This document shows positions 1-15,400 of a stretch of DNA of 64,000 nucleotides, piece after piece. Both the position numbers and the translations under genes were made by a program. The first letter of the stretch is position 1; each line of letters begins with the position of its first letter. Origin of the DNA: Arcuatula senhousia (lineage: Eukaryota; Mollusca; Bivalvia; Mytilida; Mytilidae). The notes under the pieces were generated by a model, which was not told the origin of the DNA, ran no database searches, and saw only the letters and a program-made list of their open reading frames with translations. Where the stretch lies: contig OZ020306.1 in assembly GCA_963971305.1 (NCBI GenBank), positions 71,645,022 through 71,709,021 on the forward strand, in the 5' to 3' direction.

Positions 1-282
1 CCCAACTTATTTTGGGAAAATTTTGATTTTTGCCTGCAAGTCCCTCCCTCACTCTGCCAGTATACATGTAATATTAAATTTAGCCTGGGAAACATGTAAA
101 AAATATTGGCACAATGTTTATCTTTTAGCTCATTCTACAATATTTAGATGGGCATGATTTCTTTAATTGTCACCTGACCACCAAAAGCGTAAGAAGAAAA
201 GCAAAAGCTCAATAAAACATTGCTGTGATAAATAGAAATCAGTTGATGTGAAAATATAAATTCTGATTTACATCACAAACAG

Positions 283-450
283 GTGACAACAGATTGGACC
301 AAGAGGGGGGCATCAGGGTGTACCTACCAACACTCAGGGACCAGTGCCGCCGCCCCGATCGCCGCTGGGATGATAGCTCTGATGTTACAGGCTAGACCCT
401 GTCTTACATGGAGAGATGTACAATATATTATCATCATGACAGCTCAAAAG
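283..450 (+). CDS. PCSK7: PCSK7 exon with catalytic serine
   Basis: This 56-codon phase 0-0 exon follows an acceptor ending acaaacag at 282 and ends AAG before donor gtttgtg at 451. It starts VTTDW and contains GTSAAAP, the S8 nucleophile motif, with the serine codon at 343-345. It continues with the GMIALM helix and the PCLTWRDVQ segment typical of kexin-like convertases. It is the first copy of a tandem array; only this copy has the first 19 codons and a normal acceptor, so it should be the constitutive exon. Confidence 0.9.
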
Positions 451-3400
451 GTTTGTGTTATATTTCTATATAGACCAGTGCTGCTGCCCCCATCGCTGCT
501 GGGATGATAGCTTTGATGTTAGAGGCTAGACCCTGTCTAACATGGAGAGATGTACAATACATTATCATCATGACAGCTCAAAAGGTTTGTGTTATATTTC
601 TATATAGACCAGTGCTGCTGCCCCCATCGCTGCTGGCATGATAGCTTTGATGTTAGAGGCTAGACCCTGTCTAACATGGAGAGATGTACAATATATTATC
701 ATCATGACAGCTCAAAAGGTTTGTGTTATATTTCTATATAGACCAGTGCTGCTGCCCCCATCGCTGCTGGCATGATAGCTTTGATGTTAGAGGCTAGACC
801 CTGTCTAACATGGAGAGATGTACAATACATTATCATCATGACAGCTCAAAAGGTTTGTGTTATATTTCTATATAGACCAGTGCTGCTGCCCCCATCGCTG
901 CTGGCATGATAGCTTTGATGTTAGAGGCTAGACCCTGTCTAACATGGAGAGATGTGCAATATATTATCATCATGACAGCTCAAAAGGTTTGTGTTATATT
1001 TCTATATAGACCAGTGCTGCTGCCCCCATCGCTGCTGGCATGATAGCTTTGATGTTAGAGGCTAGACCCTGTCTAACATGGAGAGATGTGCAATATATTA
1101 TCATCATGACAGCTCAAAAGGTTTGTGTTTATATATCTGTATACATGTATCGTAAGGGACCAGTGCCGCTGCCCCCATCGCTGCTGGCATGATAGCACTG
1201 ATGTTAGAGGCTAGACCCTGTCTAACATGGAGAGATGTACAATACATTATCATCATGACAGCTCAAAAGGTTTGTGTTATATTTCTATATAGACCAGTGC
1301 TGCTGCCCCCATCGCTGCTGGGATGATAGCTTTGATGTTAGAGGCTAGACCCTGTCTAACATGGAGAGATGTACAATATATTATCATCATGACAGCTCAA
1401 AAGGTTTGTGTTTATATATCTGTATACATGTATCGTAAGGGACCAGTGCCGCTGCCCCCATCGCTGCTGGCATGATAGCACTGATGTTAGAGGCTAGACC
1501 CTGTCTTACATGGAGAGATGTGCAATACATTATCATCATGACAGCTCAAAAGGTTTGTGTTATATTTCTATATAGACCAGTGCTGCTGCCCCCATCGCTG
1601 CTGGCATGATAGCTTTGATGTTAGAGGCTAGACCCTGTCTAACATGGAGAGATGTGCAATATATTATCATCATGACAGCTCAAAAGGTTTGTGTTATATT
1701 TCTATATAGACCAGTGCTGCTGCCCCCATCGCTGCTGGCATGATAGCTTTGATGTTAGAGGCTAGACCCTGTCTAACATGGAGAGATGTGCAATATATTA
1801 TCATCATGACAGCTCAAAAGGTTTGTGTTATATTTCTATATAGACCAGTGCTGCTGCCCCCATCGCTGCTGGCATGATAGCTTTGATGTTAGAGGCTAGA
1901 CCCTGTCTAACATGGAGAGATGTACAATATATTATCATCATGACAGCTCAAAAGGTTTGTGTTATATTTCTATATAGACCAGTGCTGCTGCCCCCATCGC
2001 TGCTGGCATGATAGCTTTGATGTTAGAGGCTAGACCCTGTCTAACATGGAGAGATGTGCAATATATTATCATCATGACAGCTCAAAAGGTTTGTGTTATA
2101 TTTCTATATAGACCAGTGCTGCTGCCCCCATCGCTGCTGGCATGATAGCTTTGATGTTAGAGGCTAGACCCTGTCTAACATGGAGAGATGTGCAATATAT
2201 TATCATCATGACAGCTCAAAAGGTTTGTGTTATATATCTATATACATGTATCGTAAGGGACCAGTGCAGCCGCCCCGATCACTGCAGGGATGATAGCACT
2301 GATGTTTGAGGCTAGACCCTGTCTTACATGGAGAGATGTTCAATTTATAATAATCATGACAGCTCAAAAGGTTTGTGTTATATTTCTATATACATGTGGC
2401 ATAAGGGACCAGTGTTGCGGGGTCTATCACAGGCAAGATGATAAATGTGAAGTTAGAGGCTGCAGGGGTTCAAATCAACATTTGAGAGAAACAGATCCTG
2501 GACTTTTTGAAGCTCTAGGTGGAAACTCCACCAGATGTTTTTTAAAAAGTCCACAATAGAAGTTACTGTAAATAGATGCAGATCCATAACTTAAGTAAGT
2601 AAAATTTCAAAGGTCCAGAATCAAAAATTGAAGGTCCTGGACCTCAGATCAGTGCTAAGTTGAACCTCTGGCTCAGGCTAGACCCTGTCTCATGCAGATA
2701 GATGTACAATTTATTATCATAACCCCTCAGAGGGTAAATGTGTTATGTATTTATTTACTGTTATACATGTAAGAGATAACTTTGTGGTGACCACATTGCA
2801 GACCTTATCATCAAAACAGATATAAAAGTTTGTGAGTAATTTGAGCTGTCATTTATTTTGAATGTACATAAATATTGCTTTTATAGGTTGAACTCAAATT
2901 AAGTGAGTTACTATCTATAAGAATCTGTCCCAAATTGGGTTTATCTTTAGGTAGAAATAACTTTATAACTTTTACAATCCTAAGGTAGGCTGCTGGCAGT
3001 ATATTCATTGTGGTTTTTTTTTCTGAATTGCCACTTGATTGTGAGCTGTGTCGCATACACTTATTCCTCATCTCATTATTTTCTATTTTGGCGATATTCT
3101 TGTTTAGCTTTTCAGGACTTATACCTGCTATATGGTTTGATTTTCATTGAATACTTGTATGTTACTGGTTATGATGTGTAATATCCCATTATCTTATACA
3201 GGTAGACATAGATGTAGCCCATTGGCAGAGAAACAAAGCAGGAATGTACCACAGCCATAAACATGGGTTTGGGTTGATGAAGGCTTGGAGATTGGTTAAT
3301 GCTGCGAGGGTAAATCTTAGAAACTTATGCTACACCTTCTAATGACATATCGCCAGTAACACCTTAGTATTATTAACCAAAAACTTAATAAACTTTTTAT

Positions 3401-6400
3401 AACTTATAATGTGTAAAAATTCCAACAGGTGCAAACATGGGTTTGGGTTGATTAAGACTTTGGGACTAGTTAATATGGTGAGGGTAAATCTTTGACATTA
3501 TAGTACCCCGGTACCTGTTATAGCAGTTTACATTATAGTACCCCGGTACCTGTTATAGCAGTTTACATTATAGTACCCTGGTACCTGTTATAGCAGTTTA
3601 CATTATAGTACCCCGGTACCTGTTATAGCAGTTTACATTATAGTACCCCGGTACCTGTTATAGCAGTTTACATTATAGTACCCCGGTACCTGTTATAGCA
3701 GTTTACATTATAGTACCCCGGTACCTGTTATAGCAGTTTACATTATAGTACCCCGGTACCTGTTATAGCAGTTTACATTATAGTACCCCGGTACCTGTTA
3801 TAGCAGTTTACATTATAGTACCCCGGTACCTGTTATTGCAGTTTACATGTACATTGTAGATATAAAACCTTTATACATAAAAAAATATATATACTGCATT
3901 GCACATTAAAGTCTTGAATACATGGACAAATGAACCATATGTGAATTCTGTTCAAAGCAAATTTTATATTTTGATGTGAATTTTTAGTCATAATGACACC
4001 AAAATTGTGTAAATTACACAAACGAGAAAAAAGAATAAATCCAGTTAATTTTATATCACCTGATCAAATTCAGTTACATCAATTCTATTTGAAAATTGGA
4101 TAAAAATGGTGCAAAAATATTTTTATATAAATCTTATGAGCAGCTCAATTTGTTGCAAAATGACATGAAAATTTCACATGAATTTAATACCTGGCCTTTA
4201 AGCCTGTGTAAAAGATAAAAGTTTTTCTTCACAGGTATGGGAGCCAGTGCCTTGGTTAACCTCCTATATACACTCCAGTGGTGAGGTTAATATACAGATA
4301 CCTAAAGGACAAAATAAACCTCTGAAAATAATATATAAAGGTATGTATAAATCTGTAGTGCCTTGGTTAACCTCCTATATCCACCCCAGTGGTGAGGTTA
4401 ATATACAGATACCTAAAGGACAAAATAAGCCTCTGAAAATAACATATAAAGGTATGTATAAATCTGTAATGCCATGGTTAACCTCCTATATCCACCCCAG
4501 TGGTGAGGTTAATATACAGATACCTAAAGGACAAAATAAGCCTCTGAAAATAATATATAAAGGTATGTATAAATCTGTAATGCCATGGTTAACCTCCTAT
4601 ATCCACTCCAGTGGTGAGGTTAATATACAGATACCTAAAGGACAAAATAAACCTCTGAAAATAACCTATAAAGGTGTGTATAAATCTGTAGTGCCATGGT
4701 TAACCTCCTATATCCACTCCAGTGGTGAGGTTAATATACAGATACCTAAAGGACAAAATAAGCCTCTGAAAATAATATATAAAGGTATGTATAAATCTGT
4801 AGTGCCATGGTTAACCTCCTATATCCACTCCAGTGGTGAGGTTAATATACAGATACCTAAAGGACAAAATAAGCCTCTGAAAATAATATATAAAGGTATG
4901 TATAAATCTGTAGTGCCATGGTTAACCTCCTATATCCACTCCAGTGGTGAGGTAAATATACTGATACCTAAATGACAAAATAAACCTCTGAAAATAACAT
5001 ATAAAGGTATGTATTAATCTGTAGTGCCATGGTTAACCTCATATATACACTCCAGTGGTGAGGTTAATAAACAGATACCTAAAGGACAAAATAAGCCTCT
5101 GAAAATAACATATAAAGGTGTGTATAAATCTGTAATGCCATGGTTAACCTCCTATATCCACTCCAGTGGTGAGGTTAATAAACAGATACCTAAAGGACAA
5201 AATAAACCTCTGAAAATAACATATAAAGGTATGTATTAATCTGTAGTGCCATGGTTAACCTCCTATATCCACTCCAGTGGTGAGGTTAATATACAGATAC
5301 CTAAAGGACAAAATAAGCCTCTGAAAATAACATATAAAGGTATGTATTAATCTGTAGTGCCATGGTTAACCTCATATATACACTCCAGTGGTGAGGTTAA
5401 TAAACAGATACCTAAAGGACAAAATAAACCTCTGAAAATAACATATAAAGGTATGTATTAATCTGTAGTGCCATGGTTAACCTCATATATACACTCCAGT
5501 GGTGAGGTTAATAAACAGATACCTAAAGGACAAAATAAACCTCTGAAAATAACATATAAAGGTGTGTATAAATCTGTAATGCCTTGGTTAACCTCCTATA
5601 TACACTCCAGTGGTGAGGTTAATATACAGATACCTAAAGGACAAAATAAGCCTCTGAAAATAACATATAAAGGTATGTATAAATCTGTAGTGCCATGGTT
5701 AACCTCCTATATACACTCCAGTGGTGAGGTTAATATACAGATACCTAAAGGACAAAATAAACCTCTGAAAATAACATATAAAGGTATGTATAAATCTGTA
5801 GTGCCATGGTTAACCTCCTATATACACTCCAGTGGTGAGGTTAATATACAGATACCTAAAGGACAAAATAAACCTCTGAAAATAACATATAAAGGTATGT
5901 ATAAATCTGTAGTGCCATGGTTAACCTCCTATATCCACTCCAGTGGTGAGGTTAATATACAGATACCTAAAGGACAAAATAAACCTCTGAAAATAACATA
6001 TAAAGGTATGTATAAATCTGTAGTGCCTTGGTTAACTTCCTATATCCACTCCAGTGGTGAGGTTAATATACAGATACCTAAAGGACAAAATAAACCTCTG
6101 AAAATAACATATAAAGGTATGTATAAATCTGTAGTGCCTTGGTTAACTTCCTATATCCACTCCAGTGGTGAGGTTAATATACAGATACCTAAAGGACAAA
6201 ATAAACCTCTGAAAATAACATATAAAGGTATGTATAAATCTGTAATGCCTTGGTTAACCTCCTATATACACTCCAGTGGTGAGGTTAATATACAGATACC
6301 TAAAGGACAAAATAAACCTCTGAAAATAACCTATAAAGGTATGTATAAATCTGTAGTGCCATGGTTAACCTCCTATATACACTCCAGTGGTGAGGTTAAT

Positions 6401-9400
6401 ATACAGATACCTAAAGGACAAAATAAACCTCTGAAAATAACATATAAAGGTATGTATAAATCTGTAGTGCCATGGTTAACCTCCTATATACACTCCAGTG
6501 GTGAGGTTAATATACAGATACCCAAAGGACAAAATAAACCTCTGAAAATAACATATAAAGGTGTGTATAAATCTGTAATGCCTTGGTTTACCTCCTATAT
6601 CCACTCCAGTGGTGAGGTTAATATACAGATACCTAAAGGACAAAATAAACCTCTGAAAATAACATATAAAGGTGTGTATAAATCTGTAATGCCTTGGTTA
6701 ACCTCCTATATCCACCCCAGTGGTGAGGTTAATATACAGATACCTAAAGGACAAAATAAACCTCTGAAAATAACATATAAAGGTGTGTATAAATCTGTAA
6801 TGCCTTGGTTAACCTCCTATATACACTCCAGTGGTGAGGTTAATATACAGATACCTAAATGACAAAATAAACCTCTGAAAATAACATATAAAGGTATGTA
6901 TAAATCTGTAATGCCTTGGTTAACCTCCTATATCCACTCCAGTGGTGAGGTTAATATACAGATACCTAAAGGACAAAATAAGTCTCTGAAAATAACATAT
7001 AAAGGTATGTATTAATCTGTAATGCCTTGGTTAACCTCCTATATCCACTCCAGTGATGAAGTTAATATACAGATACCTAAAGGACAAAATAAGCCTCTGA
7101 AAATAACATATAAAGGTATGTATAAATCTGTAGTGCCATGGTTAACCTCCTATATCCACTCCAGTGGTGAGGTTAATATACAGATACCTAAAGGACAAAA
7201 TAAACCTCTGAAAATAACATATAAAGGTATGTATAAATCTGTAATGCCATGGTTAACCTCCTATATACACTCCAGTGGTGAGGTTAATATACAGATACCT
7301 AAAGGACAAAATAAGCCTCTGAAAATAACATATAAAGGTATGTATAAATCTGTAGTGCCATGGTTAACCTCCTATATCCACTCCAGTGGTGAGGTTAATA
7401 TACAGATACCTAAAGGACAAAATAAACCTCTGAAAATAACATATAAAGGTGTGTATAAATCTGTAGTGCCTTGGTTAACCTCCTATATCCACTCCAGTGG
7501 TGAGGTTAATATACAGATACCTAAAGGACAAAATAAACCTCTGAAAATAACATATAAAGGTGTGTATAAATCTGTAGTGCCTTGGTTAACCTCCTATATC
7601 CACTCCAGTGGTGAGGTTAATATACAGATACCTAAAGGACAAAATAAACCTCTGAAAATAACATATAAAGGTATGTATAAATCTGTAGTGCCTTGGTTAA
7701 CCTCCTATATCCACTCCAGTGATGAGGTTAATATACAGATACCTAAATGACAAAATAAACCTCTGAATATAACATATAAAGGTATGTATAAATCTGTAGT
7801 GCCATGGTTAACCTCCTATATACACTATAGTGGTGAGGTTAATATACAGATACCTAAAGGACAAAATAAACCTCTGAAAATAACATATAAAGGTGTGTAT
7901 AAATCTGTAATGCCTTGGTTAACCTCCTATATCCACTCCAGTGGTGAGGTTAATATACAGATTCCTAAAGGACAAAATAAACCTCTGAAAATAACTTATA
8001 AAGGTATGTATAAATCTGTAGTGCCTTGGTTAACCTCCTATATACACTATAGTGGTGAGGTTAATATACAGATACCTAAAGGACAAAATAAACCTCTGAA
8101 AATAACATATAAAGGTATGTATAAATCTGTAGTGCCTTGGTTAACTTCCTATATCCACTCCAGTGGTGAGGTTAATATACAGATACCTAAAGGACAAAAT
8201 AAACCTCTGAAAATAACATATAAAGGTGTGTATAAATCTGTAGTGCCATGGTTAACCTCCTATATACACTCCAGTGGTGAGGTTAATATACAGATACCTA
8301 AAGGACAAAATAAACCTCTGAAAATAACATATAAAGGTATGTATAAATCTGTAGTGCCATGGTTAACCTCCTATATACACTCCAGTGGTGAGGTTAATAT
8401 ACAGATACCTAAAGGACAAAATAAACCTCTGAAAATAACCTATAAAGGTATGTATAAATCTGTAGTGCCTTGGTTAACCTCCTATATCCACCCCAGTGGT
8501 GAGGTTAATATACAGATACCTAAAGGACAAAATAAGCCTCTGAAAATAATATATAAAGGTATGTATAAATCTGTAGTGCCATGGTTAACCTCCTATATCC
8601 ACTCCAGTGGTGAGGTTAATATACAGATACCTAAAGGACAAAATAAACCTCTGAAAATAACATATAAAGGTGTGTATAAATCTGTAGTGCCTTGGTTAAC
8701 CTCCTATATCCACTCCAGTGATGAGGTTAATATACAGATACCTAAAGGACAAAATAAACCTCTGAAAATAACATATAAAGGTGTGTATAAATCTGTAGTG
8801 CCTTGGTTAACCTCCTATATACACTCCAGTGATGAGGTTAATATACAGATACCTAAAGGACAAAATAAACCTCTGAAAATAACATATAAAGGTATGTATA
8901 AATCTGTAGTGCCTTGGTTAACCTCCTATATCCACTCCAGTGGTGAGGTTAATATACAGATACCTAAAGGACAAAATAAGTCTCTGAAAATAACATATAA
9001 AGGTATGTATAAATCTGTAGTGCCTTGGTTAACCTCCTATATCCACTCCAGTGGTGAGGTTAATATACAGATACCTAAAGGACAAAATAAACCTCTGAAA
9101 ATAACATATAAAGGTATGTATAAATCTGTAGTGCCATGGTTAACCTCCTATATCCACTCCAGTGGTGAGGTTAATATACAGATACCTAAAGGACAAAATA
9201 AGCCTCTGAAAATAACATATAAAGGTATGTATAAATCTGTAGTGCCTTGGTTAACCTCCTATATACACTATAGTGGTGAGGTTAATATACAGATACCTAA
9301 AGGACAAAATAAACCTCTGAAAATAACATATAAAGGTATGTATAAATCTGTAGTGCCTTGGTTAACCTCCTATATCCACTCCAGTGGTGAGGTTAATATA

Positions 9401-12400
9401 CAGATACCTAAAGGACAAAATAAACCTCTGAAAATAACATATAAAGGTATGTATAAATCTGTAGTGCCTTGGTTAACCTCCTATATCCAATCCAGTGGTG
9501 AGGTTAATATACAGATACCTAAAGGACAAAATAAACCTCTGAAAATAACATATAAAGGTGTGTATAAATCTGTAATGCCATGGCTAACCTCCTATATACA
9601 CTCCAGTGGTGAGGTTAATATACAGATACCTAAAGGACAAAATAAACCTCTGAAAATAACATATAAAGGTGTGTATAAATCTGTAGTGCCTTGGTTAACC
9701 TCCTATATACACTCCAGTGGTGAGGTTAATATACAGATACCTAAAGGACAAAATAAACCTCTGAAAATAACATATAAAGGTATGTATAAATCTGTAGTGC
9801 CATGGTTAACCTCCTATATCCACTCCAGTGATGAGGTTAATATACAGATACCTAAAGGACAAAATAAGTCTCTGAAAATAACATATAAAGGTATGTATAA
9901 ATCTGTAATGCCTTGGTTAACCTCCTATATCCACCCCAGTGGTGAGGTTAATATACAGATACCTAAAGGACAAAATAAGTCTCTGAAAATAACATATAAA
10001 GGTATGTATAAATCTGTAATGCCTTGGTTAACCTCCTATATACACTCCAGTGGTGAGGTTAATATACAGATACCTAAAGGACAAAATAAACCTCTGAAAA
10101 TAACATATAAAGGTATGTATAAATCTGTAGTGCCATGGTTAACCTCCTATATCCACTCCAGTGATGAGGTTAATATACAGATACCTAAAGGACAAAATAA
10201 GTCTCTGAAAATAACATATAAAGGTATGTATAAATCTGTAGTGCCATGGTTAACCTCCTATATCCACTCCAGTGGTGAGGTTAATATACAGATACCTAAA
10301 GGACAAAATAAACCTCTGAATATAACATATAAAGGTATGTATAAATCTGTAGTGCCATGGTTAACCTCCTATATCCACCCCAGTGGTGAGGTTAATATAC
10401 AGATACCTAAAGGACAAAATAAGTCTCTGAAAATAACATATAAAGGTGTGTATAAATCTGTAGTGCCATGGTTAACCTCCTATATCCACTCCAGTGGTGA
10501 GGTTAATATACAGATACCTAAAGGACAAAATAAGTCTCTGAAAATAACATATAAAGGTATGTATAAATCTGTAGTGCCATGGTTAACCTCCTATATCCAC
10601 TCCAGTGGTGAGGTTAATATACAGATACCTAAAGGACAAAATAAACCTCTGAAAATAACATATAAAGGTATGTATAAATCTGTAGTGCCATGGCTAACCT
10701 CCTATATCCACTCCAGTGGTGAGGTTAATATACAGATACCTAAAGGACAAAATAAACCTCTGAAAATAACATATAAAGGTGTGTATAAATCTGTAGTGCC
10801 TTGGTTAACCTCCTATATCCACTCCAGTGGTGAGGTTAATATACAGATACCTAAAGGACAAAATAAGTCTCTGAAAATAACATATAAAGGTATGTATAAA
10901 TCTGTAGTGCCTTGGTTAACCTCCTATATCCACTCCAGTGGTGAGGTTAATATACAGATACCTAAAGGACAAAATAAGTCTCTGAAAATAACATATAAAG
11001 GTATGTATAAATCTGTAGTGCCATGGTTAACCTCCTATATACACTCCAGTGGTGAGGTTAATATACAGATACCTAAAGGACAAAATAAGTCTCTGAAAAT
11101 AACATATAAAGGTATGTATAAATCTGTAGTGCCATGGCTAACCTCCTATATCCACTCCAGTGGTGAGGTTAATATACAGATACCTAAAGGACAAAATAAA
11201 CCTCTGAAAATAACATATAAAGGTGTGTATAAATCTGTAGTGCCTTGGTTAACCTCCTATATCCACTCCAGTGGTGAGGTTAATATACAGATACCTAAAG
11301 GACAAAATAAGTCTCTGAAAATAACATATAAAGGTATGTATAAATCTGTAGTGCCTTGGTTAACCTCCTATATCCACTCCAGTGGTGAGGTTAATATACA
11401 GATACCTAAAGGACAAAATAAGTCTCTGAAAATAACATATAAAGGTATGTATAAATCTGTAGTGCCTTGGTTAACCTCCTATATCCACCCCAGTGGTGAG
11501 GTTAATATACAGATACCTAAAGGACAAAATAAACCTCTGAAAATAACATATAAAGGTATGTATAAATCTGTAGTGCCTTGGTTAACCTCCTATATCCACC
11601 CCAGTGGTGAGGTTAATATACAGATACCTAAAGGACAAAATAAACCTCTGAAAATAACATATAAAGGTATGTATAAATCTGTAGTGCCATGGTTAACCTC
11701 CTATATCCACTCCAGTGGTGAGGTTAATATACAGATACCTAAAGGACAAAATAAACCTCTGAAAATAACATATAAAGGTATGTATTAATCTGTAATGCCT
11801 TGGTTAACCTCCTATATACACTCCAGTGGTGAGGTTAATATACAGATACCTAAAGGACAAAATAAGTCTCTGAAAATAACATATAAAGGTATGTATAAAT
11901 CTGTAGTGCCATGGTTAACCTCCTATATCCACTCCAGTGGTGAGGTTAATATACAGATACCTAAAGGACAAAATAAACCTCTGAAAATAACATATAAAGG
12001 TGTGTATAAATCTGTAGTGCCATGGTTAACCTCCTATATACACTCCAGTGGTGAGGTTAATATACAGATACCTAAAGGACAAAATAAACCTCTGAAAATA
12101 ACATATAAAGGTATGTATAAATCTGTAGTGCCATGGTTAACCTCCTATATACACTCCAGTGGTGAGGTTAATATACAGATACCCAAAGGACAAAATAAAC
12201 CTCTGAAAATAACTTATAAAGGTATGTATAAATCTGTAGTGCCATGGTTAACCTCCTATATCCACTCCAGTGGTGAGGTTAATATACAGATACCTAAAGG
12301 ACAAAATAAACCTCTGAAAATAACATATAAAGGTATGTATAAATCTGTAGTGCCATGGTTAACCTCCTATATACACTCCAGTGGTGAGGTTAATATACAG

Positions 12401-15400
12401 ATACCTAAAGGACAAAATAAACCTCTGAAAATAACATATAAAGGTATGTATAAATCTGTAGTGCCATGGTTAACCTCCTATATCCACTCCAGTGGTGAGG
12501 TTAATATACAGATACCTAAAGGACAAAATAAACCTCTGAAAATAACATATAAAGGTGTGTATAAATCTGTAGTGCCATGGTTAACCTCCTATATACACTC
12601 CAGTGGTGAGGTTAATATACAGATACCTAAAGGACAAAATAAACCTCTGAAAATAACATATAAAGGTATGTATAAATCTGTAGTGCCATGGTTAACCTCC
12701 TATATCCACTCCAGTGGTGAGGTTAATATACAGATACCCAAAGGACAAAATAAACCTCTGAAAATAACATATAAAGGTGTGTATAAATCTGTAATGCCAT
12801 GGTTAACTTCCTATATCCACTCCAGTGGTGAGGTTAATATACAGATACCTAAAGGACAAAATAAGCCTCTGAAAATAACATATAAAGGTATGTATAAATC
12901 TGTAGTGCCATGGTTAACCTTCTATATACACTCCAGTGGTGAGGTTAATATACAGATACCTAAAGGACAAAATAAACCTCTGAAAATAACATATAAAGGT
13001 ATGTATAAATCTGTAGTGCCTTGGTTAACCTCCTATATCCACCCCAGTGGTGAGGTTAATATACAGATACCTAAAGGACAAAATAAGTCTCTGAAAATAA
13101 CATATAAAGGTATGTATAAATCTGTAGTGCCTTGGTTTACCTCCTATATACACTCCAGTGGTGAGGTTAATATACAGATACCTAAAGGACAAAATAAACC
13201 TCTGAAAATAACATATAAAGGTATGTATAAATCTGTAGTGCCTTGGTTAACCTCCTATATACACTCCAGTGGTGAGGTTAATATACAGATACCTAAAGGA
13301 CAAAATAAGTCTCTGAAAATAACATATAAAGGTATGTATAAATCTGTAGTGCCATGGTTAACCTCCTATATCCACTCCAGTGGTGAGGTTAATATACAGA
13401 TACCTAAAGGACAAAATAAACCTCTGAAAATAACATATAAAGGTGTGTATAAATCTGTAGTGCCTTGGTTAACCTCCTATATCCACTCCAGTGGTGAGAT
13501 TAATATACAGATACCTAAAGGACAAAATAAACCTCTGAAAATAACATATAAAGGTATGTATAAATCTGTAATGCCATGGTTAACCTCCTATATCCACTCC
13601 AGTGGTGATGTTAATATACAGATACCTAAAGGACAAAATAAACCTCTGAAAATAACATATAAAGGTGTGTATAAATCTGTAGTGCCTTGGTTAACCTCCT
13701 ATATCCACTCCAGTGGTGAGGTTAATATACAGATACCTAAAGGACAAAATAAACCTCTGAAAATAACATATAAAGGTATGTATAAATCTGTAGTGCCTTG
13801 GTTAACCTCCTATATCCACTCCAGTGGTGAGGTTAATATACAGATACCTAAAGGACAAAATAAACCTCTGAAAATAACATATAAAGGTATGTATAAATCT
13901 GTAATGCCATGGTTAACCTCCTATATCCACTCCAGTGGTGATGTTAATATACAGATACCTAAAGGACAAAATAAACCTCTGAAAATAACATATAAAGGTG
14001 TGTATAAATCTGTAGTGCCTTGGTTAACCTCCTATATCCACTCCAGTGGTGAGGTTAATATACAGATACCTAAAGGACAAAATAAACCTCTGAAAATAAC
14101 ATATAAAGGTATGTATAAATCTGTAGTGCCTTGGTTAACCTCCTATATACACTATAGTGGTGAGGTTAATATACAGATACCTAAAGGACAAAATAAACCT
14201 CTGAAAATAACATATAAAGGTATGTATAAATCTGTAGTGCCTTGGTTAACCTCCTATATCCACTCCAGTGGTGAGGTTAATATACAGATACCTAAAGTTC
14301 AAAATAAACCTCTGAAAATAACATATAAAGGTATGTATAAATCTGTAGTGCCTTGGTTAACCTCCTATATCCACTCCAGTGGTGAGGTTAATATACAGAT
14401 ACCTAAAGGACAAAATAAATCTCTGAAAATAACATATAAAGGTGTGTATAAATCTGTAGTGCCTTGGTTAACCTCCTATATCCACTCCAGTGGTGAGGTT
14501 AATATACAGATACCTAAAGGACAAAATAAACCTCTGAAAATAACATATAAAGGTATGTATAAATCTGTAGTGCCTTGGTTAACCTCCTATATCCACTCCA
14601 GTGGTGAGGTTAATATACAGATACCTAAAGGACAAAATAAACCTCTGAAAATAACATATAAAGGTATGTATAAATCTGTAGTGCCTTGGTTAACCTCCTA
14701 TATACACTATAGTGGTGAGGTTAATATACAGATACCTAAAGGACAAAATAAACCTCTGAAAATAACATATAAAGGTATGTATAAATCTGTAGTGCCTTGG
14801 TTAACCTCCTATATCCACTCCAGTGGTGAGGTTAATATACAGATACCTAAAGGACAAAATAAACCTCTGAAAATAACATATAAAGGTATGTATAAATCTG
14901 TAGTGCCTTGGTTAACCTCCTATATCCACTCCAGTGGTGAGGTTAATATACAGATACCTAAAGGACAAAATAAACCTCTGAAAATAACATATAAAGGTAT
15001 GTATAAATCTGTAGTGCCATGGTTAACCTCCTATATACACTCCAGTGGTGAGGTTAATATACAGATACCTAAAGGACAAAATAAACCTCTGAAAATAACA
15101 TATAAAGGTATGTATAAATCTGTAGTGCCTTGGTTAACTTCCTATATACACTCCAGTGGTGAGGTTAATATACAGATACCTAAAGGACAAAATAAACCTC
15201 TGAAAATAACATATAAAGGTATGTATAAATCTGTAGTGCCTTGGTTAACCTCCTATATACACTCCAGTGATGAGGTTAATATACAGATACCTAAAGGACA
15301 AAATAAGCCTCTGAAAATAACATATAAAGGTATGTATAAATCTGTAGTGCCTTGGTTAACCTCCTATATCCACTCCAGTGGTGAGGTTAATAAACAGATA

